From Gluconacetobacter johannae (lineage in GTDB: Bacteria > Pseudomonadota > Alphaproteobacteria > Acetobacterales > Acetobacteraceae), in assembly GCF_014174305.1 (NCBI RefSeq), contig NZ_JABEQH010000011.1, positions 1 to 64,000 of the forward strand: a DNA stretch of 64,000 bases. The letters are read 5' to 3'. The notes below the pieces were generated by a model. That model had not been told where the DNA came from. It saw nothing but the letters and a program-made list of their open reading frames with translations, and made no database searches. This document shows, one piece after another, positions 27,438-36,352 of this stretch; the first letter of the stretch is position 1; every line of letters starts with the position of its first letter. Both the position numbers and the translations under genes were made by a program.

Positions 27438-28898
27438 TCAGATATCCAGCAGCCCCTGGGCGGCCTCGGCCGGCTTTTCGATCTTCGCCATCGCCTCGCC
27501 GTCGGCGAAGGTCAGCACGACGCGGTTGCCGGGCCGCAGATCGGCCGCCCGCGTCACCGGCACGCCCGCCGGATTGCGTACCAGGACGTAGCCGCGTTCC
27601 AGCACCGCCATCGGCGACAGCGAGTCCATATGGCCCGACAGCCCGGCCAGGCGGGTGGCGCGTTCGCGCAGCAGGGCGGCCAGCGGCGCGGGGGACAGGC
27701 GGGCGCGATCGGCCCGCGCGCGCCCGTCGCGCAGCACATGCCGCAACCCGGACTGCAGATGGCTGGCGGCCAGCATCAGCCGCGTCCGCCGCCCGCCGAT
27801 CAACTCCGCCGGGGGGGGCATGCGGCGTTCCACCGCCACCAGCGCCGCCCGCCGGCGATCGACCAGCGCCGGCAGCGCCAGGTCCAGCCGGTAGCCCCGG
27901 TCGTCCAGCCGCATCCGTGCGGTGCCCAGCAGCGACGGCAGGTCCGGCAGCCGGCCCGCCGCGCGGTCCAGCCGCAGGCGCAGCATCTGCGTGCAGCGCG
28001 CCAGCCCGCTGGTCAGCCGCGCGGCGCGATGCGCCAGGTCGGCCACCAGTTCGGTCCGGGCCGGCGCGGCCAGTTCCGCCGCCGCCGTGGGCGTGGGGGC
28101 GCGCCGGTCGGACACGAAGTCGATCAGCGTGGTGTCGGTCTCGTGCCCCACGGCGGAAATCAGCGGGATGGTGCAGGCCGCTGCCGCGCGCAGCACGGCC
28201 TCGTCGTTGAAGGCCATCAGGTCTTCCAGCGACCCGCCGCCGCGCGCCACGATCAGCACGTCGGGGCGGGGGATGCCGCCACGCCCGTCGATGGCGTCGA
28301 ACCCCGCGATCGCCGCCGCGACCTGCGCCGCCGCCGCCTCGCCCTGCACTGCCACCGGCCAGACCAGCAGCCGGCGCGGAAAGCGCCGCGCGATGGTGGT
28401 GCGGATGTCGTGCAGCACCGCCCCCTGGGCCGAGGTCACGACACCGATGACATCGGGCAGGAACGGCAGCGGCCGCTTGCGCGCGGCGTCGAACAGCCCT
28501 TCCTCGGCCAGCTTCAGGCGCAGCCGTTCGATCCGCGCCAGCAGCGCGCCCTCGCCCGCGTACTCCAGCCGGTCGATGATGAGCTGGTAGGACGAGCGCT
28601 CGCCGTACGATGAGATCTTGCCGGTGGCGATGACCTCGACCCCGTTTTCCGGCTTCAGCCCCAGGCGCGACACCGACCCGCGCCAGACGACGGACGAGAT
28701 CTTCCCGCCCTCGTCCTTCAGCGAGAAATAGAGATGCCCGGACGGGTAGCGCTTGAATTCCGTGATTTCGCCCCGCACGCGGATGCGGCCGAACGCGCCT
28801 TCCAGCGTGCGGCGGATGGCCCCCGAAATCTCGGAGACCGAATATTCGGGCACGTTGCCCGCCCCGGCGCTGCCGGAATCGCGAAGTGGTTCGTCCAT
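27438..28898 (-). CDS. xseA: exodeoxyribonuclease VII large subunit
   Basis: A 486-residue nuclease subunit that degrades single-stranded DNA with XseB. The N-terminal OB-fold has VRGEITEFKRYPSGHLYFSL. The catalytic core has IGVVTSAQGAVLHDI, DVLIVARGGGSLEDL and SAVGHETDTTLIDFVSDRRAPTPTAAAE, all diagnostic. The C-terminal coiled coil ends with LERGYVLVRN. The ATG at 28898 was chosen because the OB domain begins there; the frame extends upstream over the divergent purD gene as a shadow. xseB is not adjacent. Confidence 0.95.
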   Translation of the reverse strand: MDEPLRDSGSAGAGNVPEYSVSEISGAIRRTLEGAFGRIRVRGEITEFKRYPSGHLYFSLKDEGGKISSVVWRGSVSRLGLKPENGVEVIATGKISSYGERSSYQLIIDRLEYAGEGALLARIERLRLKLAEEGLFDAARKRPLPFLPDVIGVVTSAQGAVLHDIRTTIARRFPRRLLVWPVAVQGEAAAAQVAAAIAGFDAIDGRGGIPRPDVLIVARGGGSLEDLMAFNDEAVLRAAAACTIPLISAVGHETDTTLIDFVSDRRAPTPTAAAELAAPARTELVADLAHRAARLTSGLARCTQMLRLRLDRAAGRLPDLPSLLGTARMRLDDRGYRLDLALPALVDRRRAALVAVERRMPPPAELIGGRRTRLMLAASHLQSGLRHVLRDGRARADRARLSPAPLAALLRERATRLAGLSGHMDSLSPMAVLERGYVLVRNPAGVPVTRAADLRPGNRVVLTFADGEAMAKIEKPAEAAQGLLDI

Positions 28899-28968
28899 CG
28901 CCGCAGGGTATGATAGAGACGGCCCGCCCGGAAGGCCGGGCGTGCAGATGGAACAGGGAAACGGATTG

Positions 28969-30258
28969 ATGCGGGTGCTGCTGGTCGGATCGGGTGGACG
29001 GGAACATGCGATGGCGGCCGCGATCGCGCGCTCACCGCTGCTGGAGGCCCTGTTCATCGCCCCCGGCAACCCCGGCACGGCGGCCCTGGGCACCAACGTC
29101 GCCATTGCCGCCGACGACGTCGCCGGGCTGGTCGCCCTGGCGCAGGCCGAGCGCATCGACCTGGTGGTGCCCGGCCCCGAGGCCCCGCTGGTCGCCGGCC
29201 TGGCCGACGCCTGCGACGCAGCCGGTATCGCCTGCGCCGGCCCGACCCGCGCCGCGGCCGAGCTGGAAGGCAGCAAGAGCTTCACCAAGGAAGTCTGCGA
29301 CGCCGCGCGCATCCCCACCGCGCGGTGGGAGCGGTTCGACAGCGTGGCCCCGGCGCTGGAGTTCGTGCGCCGGCGCGGCGCGCCGATCGTCATCAAGGCC
29401 GATGGGCTGGCCGCCGGCAAGGGCGTGGTCGTCGCCATGACCGAGGCCGAGGCCGAGGACGCGATCCGCGCGATGATGGACGACGCCAGCCTGGGCGACG
29501 CCGGCCGGTCGGTGGTGATCGAGGAACGCCTGGTGGGCGACGAGGTGTCGCTGTTCGCGTTCTGCGCCGGGGAAACCGCCGTGCTGATCGGCGCGGCACA
29601 GGACCACAAGCGCATCGGCGAGGGCGACACCGGCCCCAACACCGGCGGCATGGGCGCGGTCTCGCCCCCCACCGGCTTCGACCGCGCGCGGCAGGAAGCG
29701 GCGCTGGATGTGCTGGTCCGCCCCATGCTGGACGAGATGGTCCGGCGCGGCACCCCCTTTCGCGGCGTGATCTTCGCCGGCCTGATGCTGACCGACGAGG
29801 GGCCGAAGCTGATCGAATATAACGTGCGTTTCGGCGACCCCGAGGCCCAGGCCCTGCTGATCCGCCTGCAATCCGACCTGCTGCCCGCCCTGGCCTCGGT
29901 CGCCGATGGCACGCTGGATACGACGGACATCCGCTTTTCCGACGACCATTCCATCAGCATCGTGCTGGCCGCGCGCGGCTACCCCGGCAAGCCCGTCGCC
30001 GGCGGCGTCATCGACGGCATCGCCGAGGCCGGCCACCTGCCCGGCGTTCACGTCTTCCACGCCGGCACCCGGCAGGACGCCGAAGGCCGCATCGTCGCCG
30101 CCGGCGGCCGGGTGCTGACGGTCTGCGCCACCGGCGCCACGCTGGCCGAGGCCCGCAGCCGGGCCTACCACGGCGTGGCCGCCATCCGCTGGGACGACGC
30201 GACCTGGCGCCGCGACATCGGCGAGCGGGCGCTGCGGGCTGAAGGCCAGGCCGGTTGA
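28969..30258 (+). CDS. purD: phosphoribosylamine-glycine ligase (GAR synthetase)
   Basis: A 429-residue ATP-grasp enzyme for the second step of purine synthesis, joining glycine to phosphoribosylamine. It has the N-terminal MRVLLVGSGGREHA, ATP-grasp segments VIKADGLAAGKGVVVA and GPNTGGMGAVSPP, and EYNVRFGDPEAQ. Length and start fit the family, with AGGGA upstream. It is divergent from xseA with 70 bases between starts. It acts directly after PurF, whose gene lies 8 kb away. Confidence 0.96.
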   Translation: MRVLLVGSGGREHAMAAAIARSPLLEALFIAPGNPGTAALGTNVAIAADDVAGLVALAQAERIDLVVPGPEAPLVAGLADACDAAGIACAGPTRAAAELEGSKSFTKEVCDAARIPTARWERFDSVAPALEFVRRRGAPIVIKADGLAAGKGVVVAMTEAEAEDAIRAMMDDASLGDAGRSVVIEERLVGDEVSLFAFCAGETAVLIGAAQDHKRIGEGDTGPNTGGMGAVSPPTGFDRARQEAALDVLVRPMLDEMVRRGTPFRGVIFAGLMLTDEGPKLIEYNVRFGDPEAQALLIRLQSDLLPALASVADGTLDTTDIRFSDDHSISIVLAARGYPGKPVAGGVIDGIAEAGHLPGVHVFHAGTRQDAEGRIVAAGGRVLTVCATGATLAEARSRAYHGVAAIRWDDATWRRDIGERALRAEGQAG

Positions 30259-30264
30259 TGCGAC

Positions 30265-30370
30265 GGCAAGGGCGTTGCCCTTGACCCACCAAAGGTCCTA
30301 GCCCTTTGGAAACCCAGGACTTTATGAAACGAATGGAATGCAAGGGCCTCGGCCCTTGCCGGGTTCGGGC
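30265..30370. repeat. structured intergenic repeat, copy E
   Basis: CAAGGGCGTTGCCCTTG (30267-30283), then the core TTTGGAAACCCAGGACTTTAT, AACGAATGGAATG, GCAAGGGCC-TC-GGCCCTTGC and GGGTTCGGGC. It directly follows the purD stop and precedes the arsR operator. Confidence 0.88.
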
Positions 30371-30385
30371 GGTGGCTGGTTTACC

Positions 30386-30423
30386 GGTGTCCATATATCG
30401 ACTAACGTCGATATATGGACACC
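30386..30423 (+). promoter_or_regulatory. palindromic operator overlapping the arsR start codon
   Basis: A perfect 17-bp inverted repeat: GGTGTCCATATATCGAC, spacer TAAC, then its reverse complement. The arsR ATG at 30415 lies inside the right arm. ArsR-family repressors bind such A+T-centred dyads. No Shine-Dalgarno sequence precedes the ATG, so the transcript may be leaderless or nearly so. Confidence 0.75.
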
Positions 30424-30768
30424 GAATCGGCCTTGCTTGCTCTCAGCGCCCTGTCCCAGTCCACGCGGCTGGACATCTTCCGTCTGCTGGTACGCCATGA
30501 ACCGGAAGGGCTTGCGGCTGGGGATGTCGCGCGCAGGCTCGACGTTCCACAGAATACGATCTCGGTTCATCTCGCGACGCTGACGCGGGCAGGCCTGCTG
30601 ACTTCGAAACGTCACAGCCGTCTCATCATCTATCGTGCCAACCTGTCGCGGCTGCGGGATCTGATGCTGTTTCTCGTCAGGGACTGCTGTGCGGGCAGCC
30701 CTGACCTCTGCGCCCCGCTGGTCGCGGCACTGTCTTCCTGCTGCCCTGCATCGGAATGCTGCTCATGA
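30415..30768 (+). CDS. arsR: ArsR-family arsenic-responsive repressor
   Basis: A 117-residue winged-helix repressor: STRLDIFRLLVRHEPEG, recognition helix region RRLDVPQNTISVHLATLTRAG, and the wing RLIIYRAN. Arsenite-binding Cys lie at the C-terminus (RDCCAGSPDLC, then [11 protein letters not shown]) rather than in the DNA-binding helix, recalling the Acidithiobacillus-type ArsR; spacing is not identical. It should repress arsRCBH until As(III) binds. The stop overlaps arsC by four bases. Confidence 0.9.
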   Translation: MDTESALLALSALSQSTRLDIFRLLVRHEPEGLAAGDVARRLDVPQNTISVHLATLTRAGLLTSKRHSRLIIYRANLSRLRDLMLFLVRDCCAGSPDLCAPLVAALSSCCPASECCS

Positions 30769-31187
30769 CCGTCACGATCTATCATAATCCCGCGTGCGGA
30801 ACCTCGCGCAACACGCTGGGCCTGATCCGAAATGCCGGGATCGAACCCACGATCATCGCGTATCTCGAAACGCCGCCGGACCGGAAGACGCTGGTCGAAC
30901 TGATCGCGCGCATGGGCATTCCCGTGCGTGACCTGCTGCGGCGCAAGGGCACGCCCTATGATGAACTCGGCCTCGATAATCCGGCGCTGAGCGACGACGA
31001 GCTGATCGACGCCATGCTGGCGCATCCGATCCTGATGAACCGGCCGATCGTCGTGACGCCGCTGGGCGTGAAACTCTGCCGCCCGTCCGAACAAGTGCTG
31101 GATCTTCTTCCCGCGCCGCAGAAGGGGGCTTTCACAAAGGAAGACGGGGAGAAGATTGTCGATGAGACCGGGAAACCGATCGTCTGA
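30765..31187 (+). CDS. arsC: glutaredoxin-dependent arsenate reductase
   Basis: A 140-residue plasmid R773-type ArsC reducing arsenate to arsenite with glutathione and glutaredoxin. The catalytic Cys sits in [12 protein letters not shown] near residue 12; the Arg in [17 protein letters not shown] completes the oxyanion site. ATG at 30765 overlaps the arsR stop (ATGA), and its stop overlaps arsB by one base (TGATG). It supplies arsenite for export by ArsB. Confidence 0.93.
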   Translation: MTVTIYHNPACGTSRNTLGLIRNAGIEPTIIAYLETPPDRKTLVELIARMGIPVRDLLRRKGTPYDELGLDNPALSDDELIDAMLAHPILMNRPIVVTPLGVKLCRPSEQVLDLLPAPQKGAFTKEDGEKIVDETGKPIV

Positions 31188-32482
31188 TGCTGGCGCTTGT
31201 CATCTTCGTCGCCACGCTGGTCTTCGTCATCTGGCAGCCCAGGGGGCTGGGTATCGGCTGGAGCGCACTGGCGGGGGCCGCCGCGGCAGGCATGACGGGC
31301 GTCATCCACTGGCATGACATTCCCGTGGTCTGGCATATCGTCTGGGACGCCACCTTTACCTTTATCGCCCTGATCGTCATCTCGCTTCTGCTTGACGAGG
31401 CCGGGTTCTTCCTGTGGGCGGCGCTGCATGTCGCGCGATGGGGCAAGGGCAAGGGGCGGACACTGTTTCCGCTGATCGTGGTGCTGGGCGCCGCGATCGC
31501 GGCCATCTTCGCCAATGATGGCGCAGCCCTGCTGCTGACCCCCATCGTCATCGCCATCCTGGCGCAGCTTCGCCTGAACAATGCCCCGGCGCTGGCATTC
31601 ATCATCGCGACCGGTTTCGTCGCGGACACCACCAGCCTGCCACTGGTGATTTCCAATCTGGTGAATATCGTCAGCGCCAATTTCTTCGGTATCCCGTTCG
31701 ACCGCTATGCCGCCGTCATGATCCCGGTCGATCTCGTGGCGCTGGGGGCGACGCTTGCTGTCCTGTGGGCCTGTTTCCGACGGCAGTTACCCGAGACCTA
31801 TCCGGTCGCAACCCTGCCGCAGCCCGTCACCGCCATTCGCGACAGGCACGTCTTCCGGGCCGCGTTTCCTCTGCTGGCGGCCATTCTGGCGGCCTATTTC
31901 CTGACGGCGCCGTTCCATATCCCGGTCTGTGTCGTGGCCTGCCTGGCGGCGTGTGCGCTTCTGAGCGTTGCCACGCGCGGCCGTGTGATCCCCATTCGCA
32001 AGGTGCTTCGCGGCGCACCGTGGCAGATCGTGATCTTCTCGCTCGGCATGTATCTGGTGGTCTACGGGCTGCGGAACGCCGGACTGACCGACCACCTCGC
32101 CGCGGCGCTGGTCTGGCTGGGGCATCAGGGACCGTTTACGGCCACCATCGGCGCCGGCTTTCTGGCCGCCCTGCTGTCGTCGGTCATGAACAACATGCCC
32201 AGCGTGCTGGTTGGTGCGCTGGCTATCCAGCAGGCCCATGACATCACGCCGATGACGCGTGACCTCATGGTCTATGCCAATGTGATCGGCTGCGACCTCG
32301 GGCCGAAATTCACCCCCATCGGCAGCCTCGCCACCCTGCTCTGGCTGCATGTGCTGGCCTCGAAAAATCACCGGATCACATGGGGCCAATACATGAAGGT
32401 CGGGCTGGTCCTCACCCCGCCCGTCCTGCTGGTCACGCTCGCGGCGCTGGCCGTCTGGCTCCCCCGGATCAGCACCCCCTGA
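31187..32482 (+). CDS. arsB: arsenite efflux permease
   Basis: A 431-residue membrane protein of the ArsB/NhaD ion-transporter superfamily with about 11-12 hydrophobic segments. Diagnostic stretches are [16 protein letters not shown] and [20 protein letters not shown] in the first half and [18 protein letters not shown] and [20 protein letters not shown] in the second. It exports arsenite or antimonite across the inner membrane. No arsA ATPase is present, so it works as a secondary transporter. Coupled to arsC by TGATG. Confidence 0.94.
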   Translation: MLALVIFVATLVFVIWQPRGLGIGWSALAGAAAAGMTGVIHWHDIPVVWHIVWDATFTFIALIVISLLLDEAGFFLWAALHVARWGKGKGRTLFPLIVVLGAAIAAIFANDGAALLLTPIVIAILAQLRLNNAPALAFIIATGFVADTTSLPLVISNLVNIVSANFFGIPFDRYAAVMIPVDLVALGATLAVLWACFRRQLPETYPVATLPQPVTAIRDRHVFRAAFPLLAAILAAYFLTAPFHIPVCVVACLAACALLSVATRGRVIPIRKVLRGAPWQIVIFSLGMYLVVYGLRNAGLTDHLAAALVWLGHQGPFTATIGAGFLAALLSSVMNNMPSVLVGALAIQQAHDITPMTRDLMVYANVIGCDLGPKFTPIGSLATLLWLHVLASKNHRITWGQYMKVGLVLTPPVLLVTLAALAVWLPRISTP

Positions 32483-32508
32483 GTCCTCCGAAAGGAACCA
32501 TCGCCGCA

Positions 32509-33207
32509 ATGCCCGATCCGCAGATGCCCGCTTTGCACACCGAATATCTGGAACGGGTCGATCCTGCCCGGCTGGAACCCCATCCGCGTGTCGGGCACCC
32601 GCCGCGTATCCTCCTGCTCTACGGCTCGCTGCGACCGCGCTCTTTCAGTCGCCTTCTGGTCCTGGAGGCCGAACGTATTCTGAAAGCACTTGGGGCGGAA
32701 ACACGGGTATTCGATCCGGTTGGCCTGCCGGTCGCGGATTCCGTGCCGGTCACGCACCCGAACGTGCGGGAATTGCGCGAATTGTCGATCTGGTCCGAAG
32801 GGCAGGTCTGGTGCAGCCCCGAACGACACGGCAACATCACGGCCGTATTCAAGAACCAGATCGATTGGCTGCCGCTCTCGGAAGGGTCGATCCGTCCGAC
32901 ACAGGGCCGCACGCTGGCCGTGATGCAGGTCTCGGGCGGGTCGCAGAGCTTCAACTCGGTCAATGCATTGCGGGTTCTGGGGCGATGGATGCGGATGTTC
33001 ACCATCCCCAACCAGTCCAGCGTGCCGATGGCCTACACGCAGTTCGGGGATGACGACCGGATGAAGCCGTCGCCGCTCTATGACCGGGTCGTGGACGTCA
33101 TGGAGGAGTTGATGAAATTCACCTGGCTGCTGCGGGATCGGGCCGATTACCTCGTGGATCGCTACAGCGAACGCAAGGCCGAGCTGCGACTTCCCGAAAA
33201 CATGTGA
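32509..33207 (+). CDS. arsH: ArsH NADPH-dependent FMN reductase
   Basis: A 232-residue flavodoxin-like protein that oxidises trivalent organoarsenicals. It has [20 protein letters not shown] as the FMN phosphate loop, [20 protein letters not shown], and [20 protein letters not shown], all conserved in ArsH. The ATG at 32509 has AAAGGA upstream and lies 26 bases after arsB. It is the last gene of the operon. Base composition of arsRCBH is somewhat less G+C-rich than its flanks, compatible with transfer. Confidence 0.93.
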   Translation: MPDPQMPALHTEYLERVDPARLEPHPRVGHPPRILLLYGSLRPRSFSRLLVLEAERILKALGAETRVFDPVGLPVADSVPVTHPNVRELRELSIWSEGQVWCSPERHGNITAVFKNQIDWLPLSEGSIRPTQGRTLAVMQVSGGSQSFNSVNALRVLGRWMRMFTIPNQSSVPMAYTQFGDDDRMKPSPLYDRVVDVMEELMKFTWLLRDRADYLVDRYSERKAELRLPENM

Positions 33208-33271
33208 GGCGGCGGAGCGCCCCGTCAGGGCGCGGCGGACAGGCTGGGGTTGAACGAACGCCCCGGGCCGG

Positions 33272-34252
33272 TCAGGCGCTGGACTCCAGCGGGAAATGGC
33301 ATGCCACCTGCCGCCCGTCGCCCGGATCGCGCAGCACCGGCGGGTCGGTGCGGCAGCGGTCCTGTGCGATGGGGCAACGGGTGTGGAAGCGGCATCCCGG
33401 CGGGGGGGCGATGGGGCTGGGCACGTCGCCGCGCAGCGGGGGGGCGCGGTCGCCGTCGGGCGACACCACCGGTTCGGGCACGGCGGCGATCAGGGCCGCC
33501 GTATAGGGGTGGGCCGGGCTGTGCAGCACGGTATCGGCGTCGCCCAGTTCGACGATGGCCCCCAGATACATCACCGCGACGCGGGTCGAGATCTGGCGCA
33601 CCACCGCCAGGTCGTGGGCGACGAACACATAGGTCAGGCCCAGCCGGTCGCGCAGGTCCATGAACAGGTTGACGATCTGCGCCTGGATCGACACGTCCAG
33701 CGCCGAGACCGGTTCGTCCGCCACCACCAGCCGGGGCGACAGCGCCAGGGCGCGGGCGATGTTGATCCGCTGCCGCTGGCCGCCGGAAAATTCGTGGGGG
33801 TAGCGCGCCAGCGCCGCCTGCGGCAGGCCGACCAGATCCAGCAGTTCGGCCAGCCGCGCCGCGATATCGCCCGCCGTCCGCCGCCGCCCCTGCCCGTCGC
33901 GATGCACGCGCAGCGGCTCGGCGATCAGCTCGCCGATGCGCCGGCGCGGGTTCAGCGAGGCGTAGGAATCCTGGAACACCATCTGCATCCCCTGCCGCAG
34001 CGGGCGCAGGGTGCGCTCCGGCAGGGCGGTGATGTCGGTGCCGTCGAAGATCACGCGGCCCGCCGTGGGCCGGGCCAGGCGCAGCAGGCAGCGCCCCAGC
34101 GTCGATTTGCCGCAGCCGGATTCGCCCACCAGACCCAGCACCTCGCCCGGCCGGACGGCCAGCGACACCCCGTCCAGCGCGCGCAGCACCTGCCCCCGGC
34201 CGACGCGATATTCCATGCGCAGGGACTGGGCCTCGATCAGCGGCGCGGTCAT
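33272..34252 (-). CDS. dppF: peptide/nickel ABC importer, ATPase (DppF/OppF type)
   Basis: A 326-residue ATPase with Walker A GESGCGKS, signature FSGGQRQR, Walker B LVVADEPVSALD and switch His in VAHDLAVV. The C-terminal oligopeptide-type extension with Cys (CRFHTRCPIAQDRC) is typical of DppF/OppF and may hold a cluster. The start is the ATG at 34252, with AAGGAG six bases upstream. That Shine-Dalgarno is abutted by the hairpin of repeat copy F. Last gene of the importer operon. Confidence 0.92.
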   Translation of the reverse strand: MTAPLIEAQSLRMEYRVGRGQVLRALDGVSLAVRPGEVLGLVGESGCGKSTLGRCLLRLARPTAGRVIFDGTDITALPERTLRPLRQGMQMVFQDSYASLNPRRRIGELIAEPLRVHRDGQGRRRTAGDIAARLAELLDLVGLPQAALARYPHEFSGGQRQRINIARALALSPRLVVADEPVSALDVSIQAQIVNLFMDLRDRLGLTYVFVAHDLAVVRQISTRVAVMYLGAIVELGDADTVLHSPAHPYTAALIAAVPEPVVSPDGDRAPPLRGDVPSPIAPPPGCRFHTRCPIAQDRCRTDPPVLRDPGDGRQVACHFPLESSA

Positions 34253-34261
34253 CGCGTTCTC

Positions 34262-34354
34262 CTTGGGGCGCTGCCCCAAACCCCGCCAAAGGCAGTCGCC
34301 TTTGGAAACCAGTTGTTTAGCGAATCGGGGTCAAGGGGCCTGGGCAGAGCCCGC
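34262..34354. repeat. structured intergenic repeat, copy F, inside an operon
   Basis: TTGGGGC-GCT-GCCCCAA (34263-34279) and CAAAGGC-AGTC-GCCTTTG, the core GGAAACCAGTTG, then TCGGG and GGGCAGAGCCC. It fills the gap between the two ATPase genes, and its edge touches the dppF ribosome-binding site (34259-34264). Confidence 0.8.
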
Positions 34355-34367
34355 GTTCTTCTTCCAC

Positions 34368-35375
34368 TCATGCGCTCACGCACCGCGCCGGCAGGTCGCG
34401 CCCTTCGGCCGGCAGCACGCAGGCGATGTCCTGCACCCCGCGCGGCAGCAGCGGCGGGCGCACGGCGCAGGCGTCGTGCGCGTAGCCGCAGCGCGGGGCG
34501 AAGGGGCAGCCCGCCGGGCGGTCGGCGGGGGCCGGGGGGCTGCCGGGGATGGAGGGCAGGCGCGCCGGCCGCGCGCCATGCAGCGGCGGGATCGAATCCA
34601 GCAGGGCGGCGGTGTAGGGATGGCCCGGCCGGGCGAACACCGCCCCGGTCGGCCCGCGTTCGGCGATGGTGCCGGAATACAGCACCATGGTGCGGTCGCA
34701 GGTTTCGGCCACCACCCCCATGTCGTGGGTAATCAGCAGCACGGACGAGCCGTATTCCCGCCGCAGGCGGCGCAGCAGGTCGAGGATCTGCGCCTGCACG
34801 GTCACGTCCAGCGCCGTCGTCGGTTCGTCGGCGATCAGCAGCGACGGGTTGCACGACAGCGCCATGGCGATCATCGCGCGCTGGCGCAGGCCGCCGGAGA
34901 GCTGGTGCGGGTAGCGGTCGGCGACGCGCGCGGGGTCCGGCACGCCCATGTCGCCCAGCAGGCGGATGGTGCGGACGCGGGCGTCCTTGCGGGTGACCCG
35001 GCCGTGGGCGCGGATCTGTTCGTCGATCTGCCAGCCCACCGTGTAGACCGGGGTGAAGGCGGTCATCGGGTCCTGGAAAATCATCGCGATCTCGCGCCCG
35101 CGCAGGGTGCGGAAGGCGCGCTGCGGCAGGCCGACCAGCTCGCGGCCCTTGAAGCGCGCCGAGCCGGTGATGCGCGCGCCCGGCGCGTCGATCAGGCCCA
35201 TCAGCGCCAGCGCCGTCATGCTCTTGCCCGACCCGGACTCGCCGACGATGCCCAGGATTTCCCGCGCGCCCAGCGTGAACGAGACGGAATCGACGATGGT
35301 CACCATCCGCCCGCCGACCGGCAGCGCGATCGTCAGGTCCCGGACCGCCAGCAGCGGGGGTGCGTCAGCGTCCAT
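34368..35375 (-). CDS. dppD: peptide/nickel ABC importer, ATPase (DppD/OppD type)
   Basis: A 335-residue ATPase pairing with DppF. It has Walker [25 protein letters not shown], signature LSGGLRQR, Walker [14 protein letters not shown] and [11 protein letters not shown]. The C-terminal extension contains [14 protein letters not shown], again the oligopeptide-type Cys motif. ATG at 35375 shares a base with the upstream permease stop (TGATG). The substrate could be di- or oligopeptides or a metal chelate; sequence alone does not decide. Confidence 0.92.
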   Translation of the reverse strand: MDADAPPLLAVRDLTIALPVGGRMVTIVDSVSFTLGAREILGIVGESGSGKSMTALALMGLIDAPGARITGSARFKGRELVGLPQRAFRTLRGREIAMIFQDPMTAFTPVYTVGWQIDEQIRAHGRVTRKDARVRTIRLLGDMGVPDPARVADRYPHQLSGGLRQRAMIAMALSCNPSLLIADEPTTALDVTVQAQILDLLRRLRREYGSSVLLITHDMGVVAETCDRTMVLYSGTIAERGPTGAVFARPGHPYTAALLDSIPPLHGARPARLPSIPGSPPAPADRPAGCPFAPRCGYAHDACAVRPPLLPRGVQDIACVLPAEGRDLPARCVSA

Positions 35376-36352
35376 CACGCACGTCCATCCCGCACCCTGG
35401 GGTCGAGCAGCAGGTAGAGCATGTCGACCACGGCGTTGGCGATGACGACGAACACCGCCGAATACATCACCGTCGCCATAATCAGCGGCAGGTCCAGGTT
35501 GCCCAGCGCCTGGTAGGTCAGGCGCCCCACGCCCTGCAGGCCGAACACGACCTCGGTCAGCAGCGCGCCGCCACCGACAAGCTGCGCGAAATCCAGCCCG
35601 AACAGGGACACGAAGGTCATCATCGAGGTCCGCAGCCCATGGAACAGCAGCACCCGCGCCGGCGACAGGCCCTTGGCGCGGGCGGTCCGCATGAAATCCT
35701 CGCCCCGGACGGCCACCAGGTCGGCGCGCAGCACGCGGCTGTAGATGCCCACGAACAGCACCGCCAGCGTGACCCACGGGATGACCAGTGCGCGGAACCA
35801 GCCCAGCGGGTCCTGCGTGAAGGGCACATAGCCCAGCCCCGGCACCCAACTGAACAGCCAGCTGTCGTGATAGCGGCTCTGCGTCAGCAGGTTGGCGACC
35901 TGGCCCAGCCAGAAGACGGGGATGGAAATGCCCACCAGCCCCAGCATCATCAGCCCCCGGTCCACCCACGTGCCGCGCAGCGCCGCCGCCAGCGTGCCCA
36001 TCGCGACCGAGGCCAGCACCCAGATCAAGGCCGCCCCGGTGACCAGCGACACCGTGACCGGGGCCGCCTGGAAGACCTCGGGCACCACCAGTTCCCCGCG
36101 ATTGACGTAGGACGTCAGGTCCCGCGTCACGAACAGCTTTTCCATCATCCGGACGTACTGCACCGGCAGCGGCCGGTCGAAGCCGTATTCGACCCGCACC
36201 CGCGCGATGGTCTGGGGCGAGGCGTTGCGCCCGGCGATGCGCGCCGTGGGGTCGGCGCCCGGTGTGGCGAAGAACACCAGGAACACCAGCACCGAAATGC
36301 CGAAAAGCACGAACAGCGTCTGCCCCAGCCGCCGCAGGACCGCCATCGCCAT
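35375..36352 (-). CDS. dppB: peptide/nickel ABC importer, permease (DppB type)
   Basis: A 325-residue permease with about six membrane segments. The N-terminal LRRLGQTLFVLFGISVLVFL and later PLPVQY are typical of DppB/OppB, and the ATPase-contact loop is DFMRTARAKGLSPARVLLFH. It starts at the ATG at 36352, which shares one base with the stop of the upstream permease gene. The usual order is B before C; here C comes first. Confidence 0.92.
   Translation of the reverse strand: MAMAVLRRLGQTLFVLFGISVLVFLVFFATPGADPTARIAGRNASPQTIARVRVEYGFDRPLPVQYVRMMEKLFVTRDLTSYVNRGELVVPEVFQAAPVTVSLVTGAALIWVLASVAMGTLAAALRGTWVDRGLMMLGLVGISIPVFWLGQVANLLTQSRYHDSWLFSWVPGLGYVPFTQDPLGWFRALVIPWVTLAVLFVGIYSRVLRADLVAVRGEDFMRTARAKGLSPARVLLFHGLRTSMMTFVSLFGLDFAQLVGGGALLTEVVFGLQGVGRLTYQALGNLDLPLIMATVMYSAVFVVIANAVVDMLYLLLDPRVRDGRA

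Noticed and set aside
28899-29960. Upstream extension of xseA over purD
   Set aside because: The extra residues are Ser/Arg-rich antisense of purD; the OB-fold starts at 28898.
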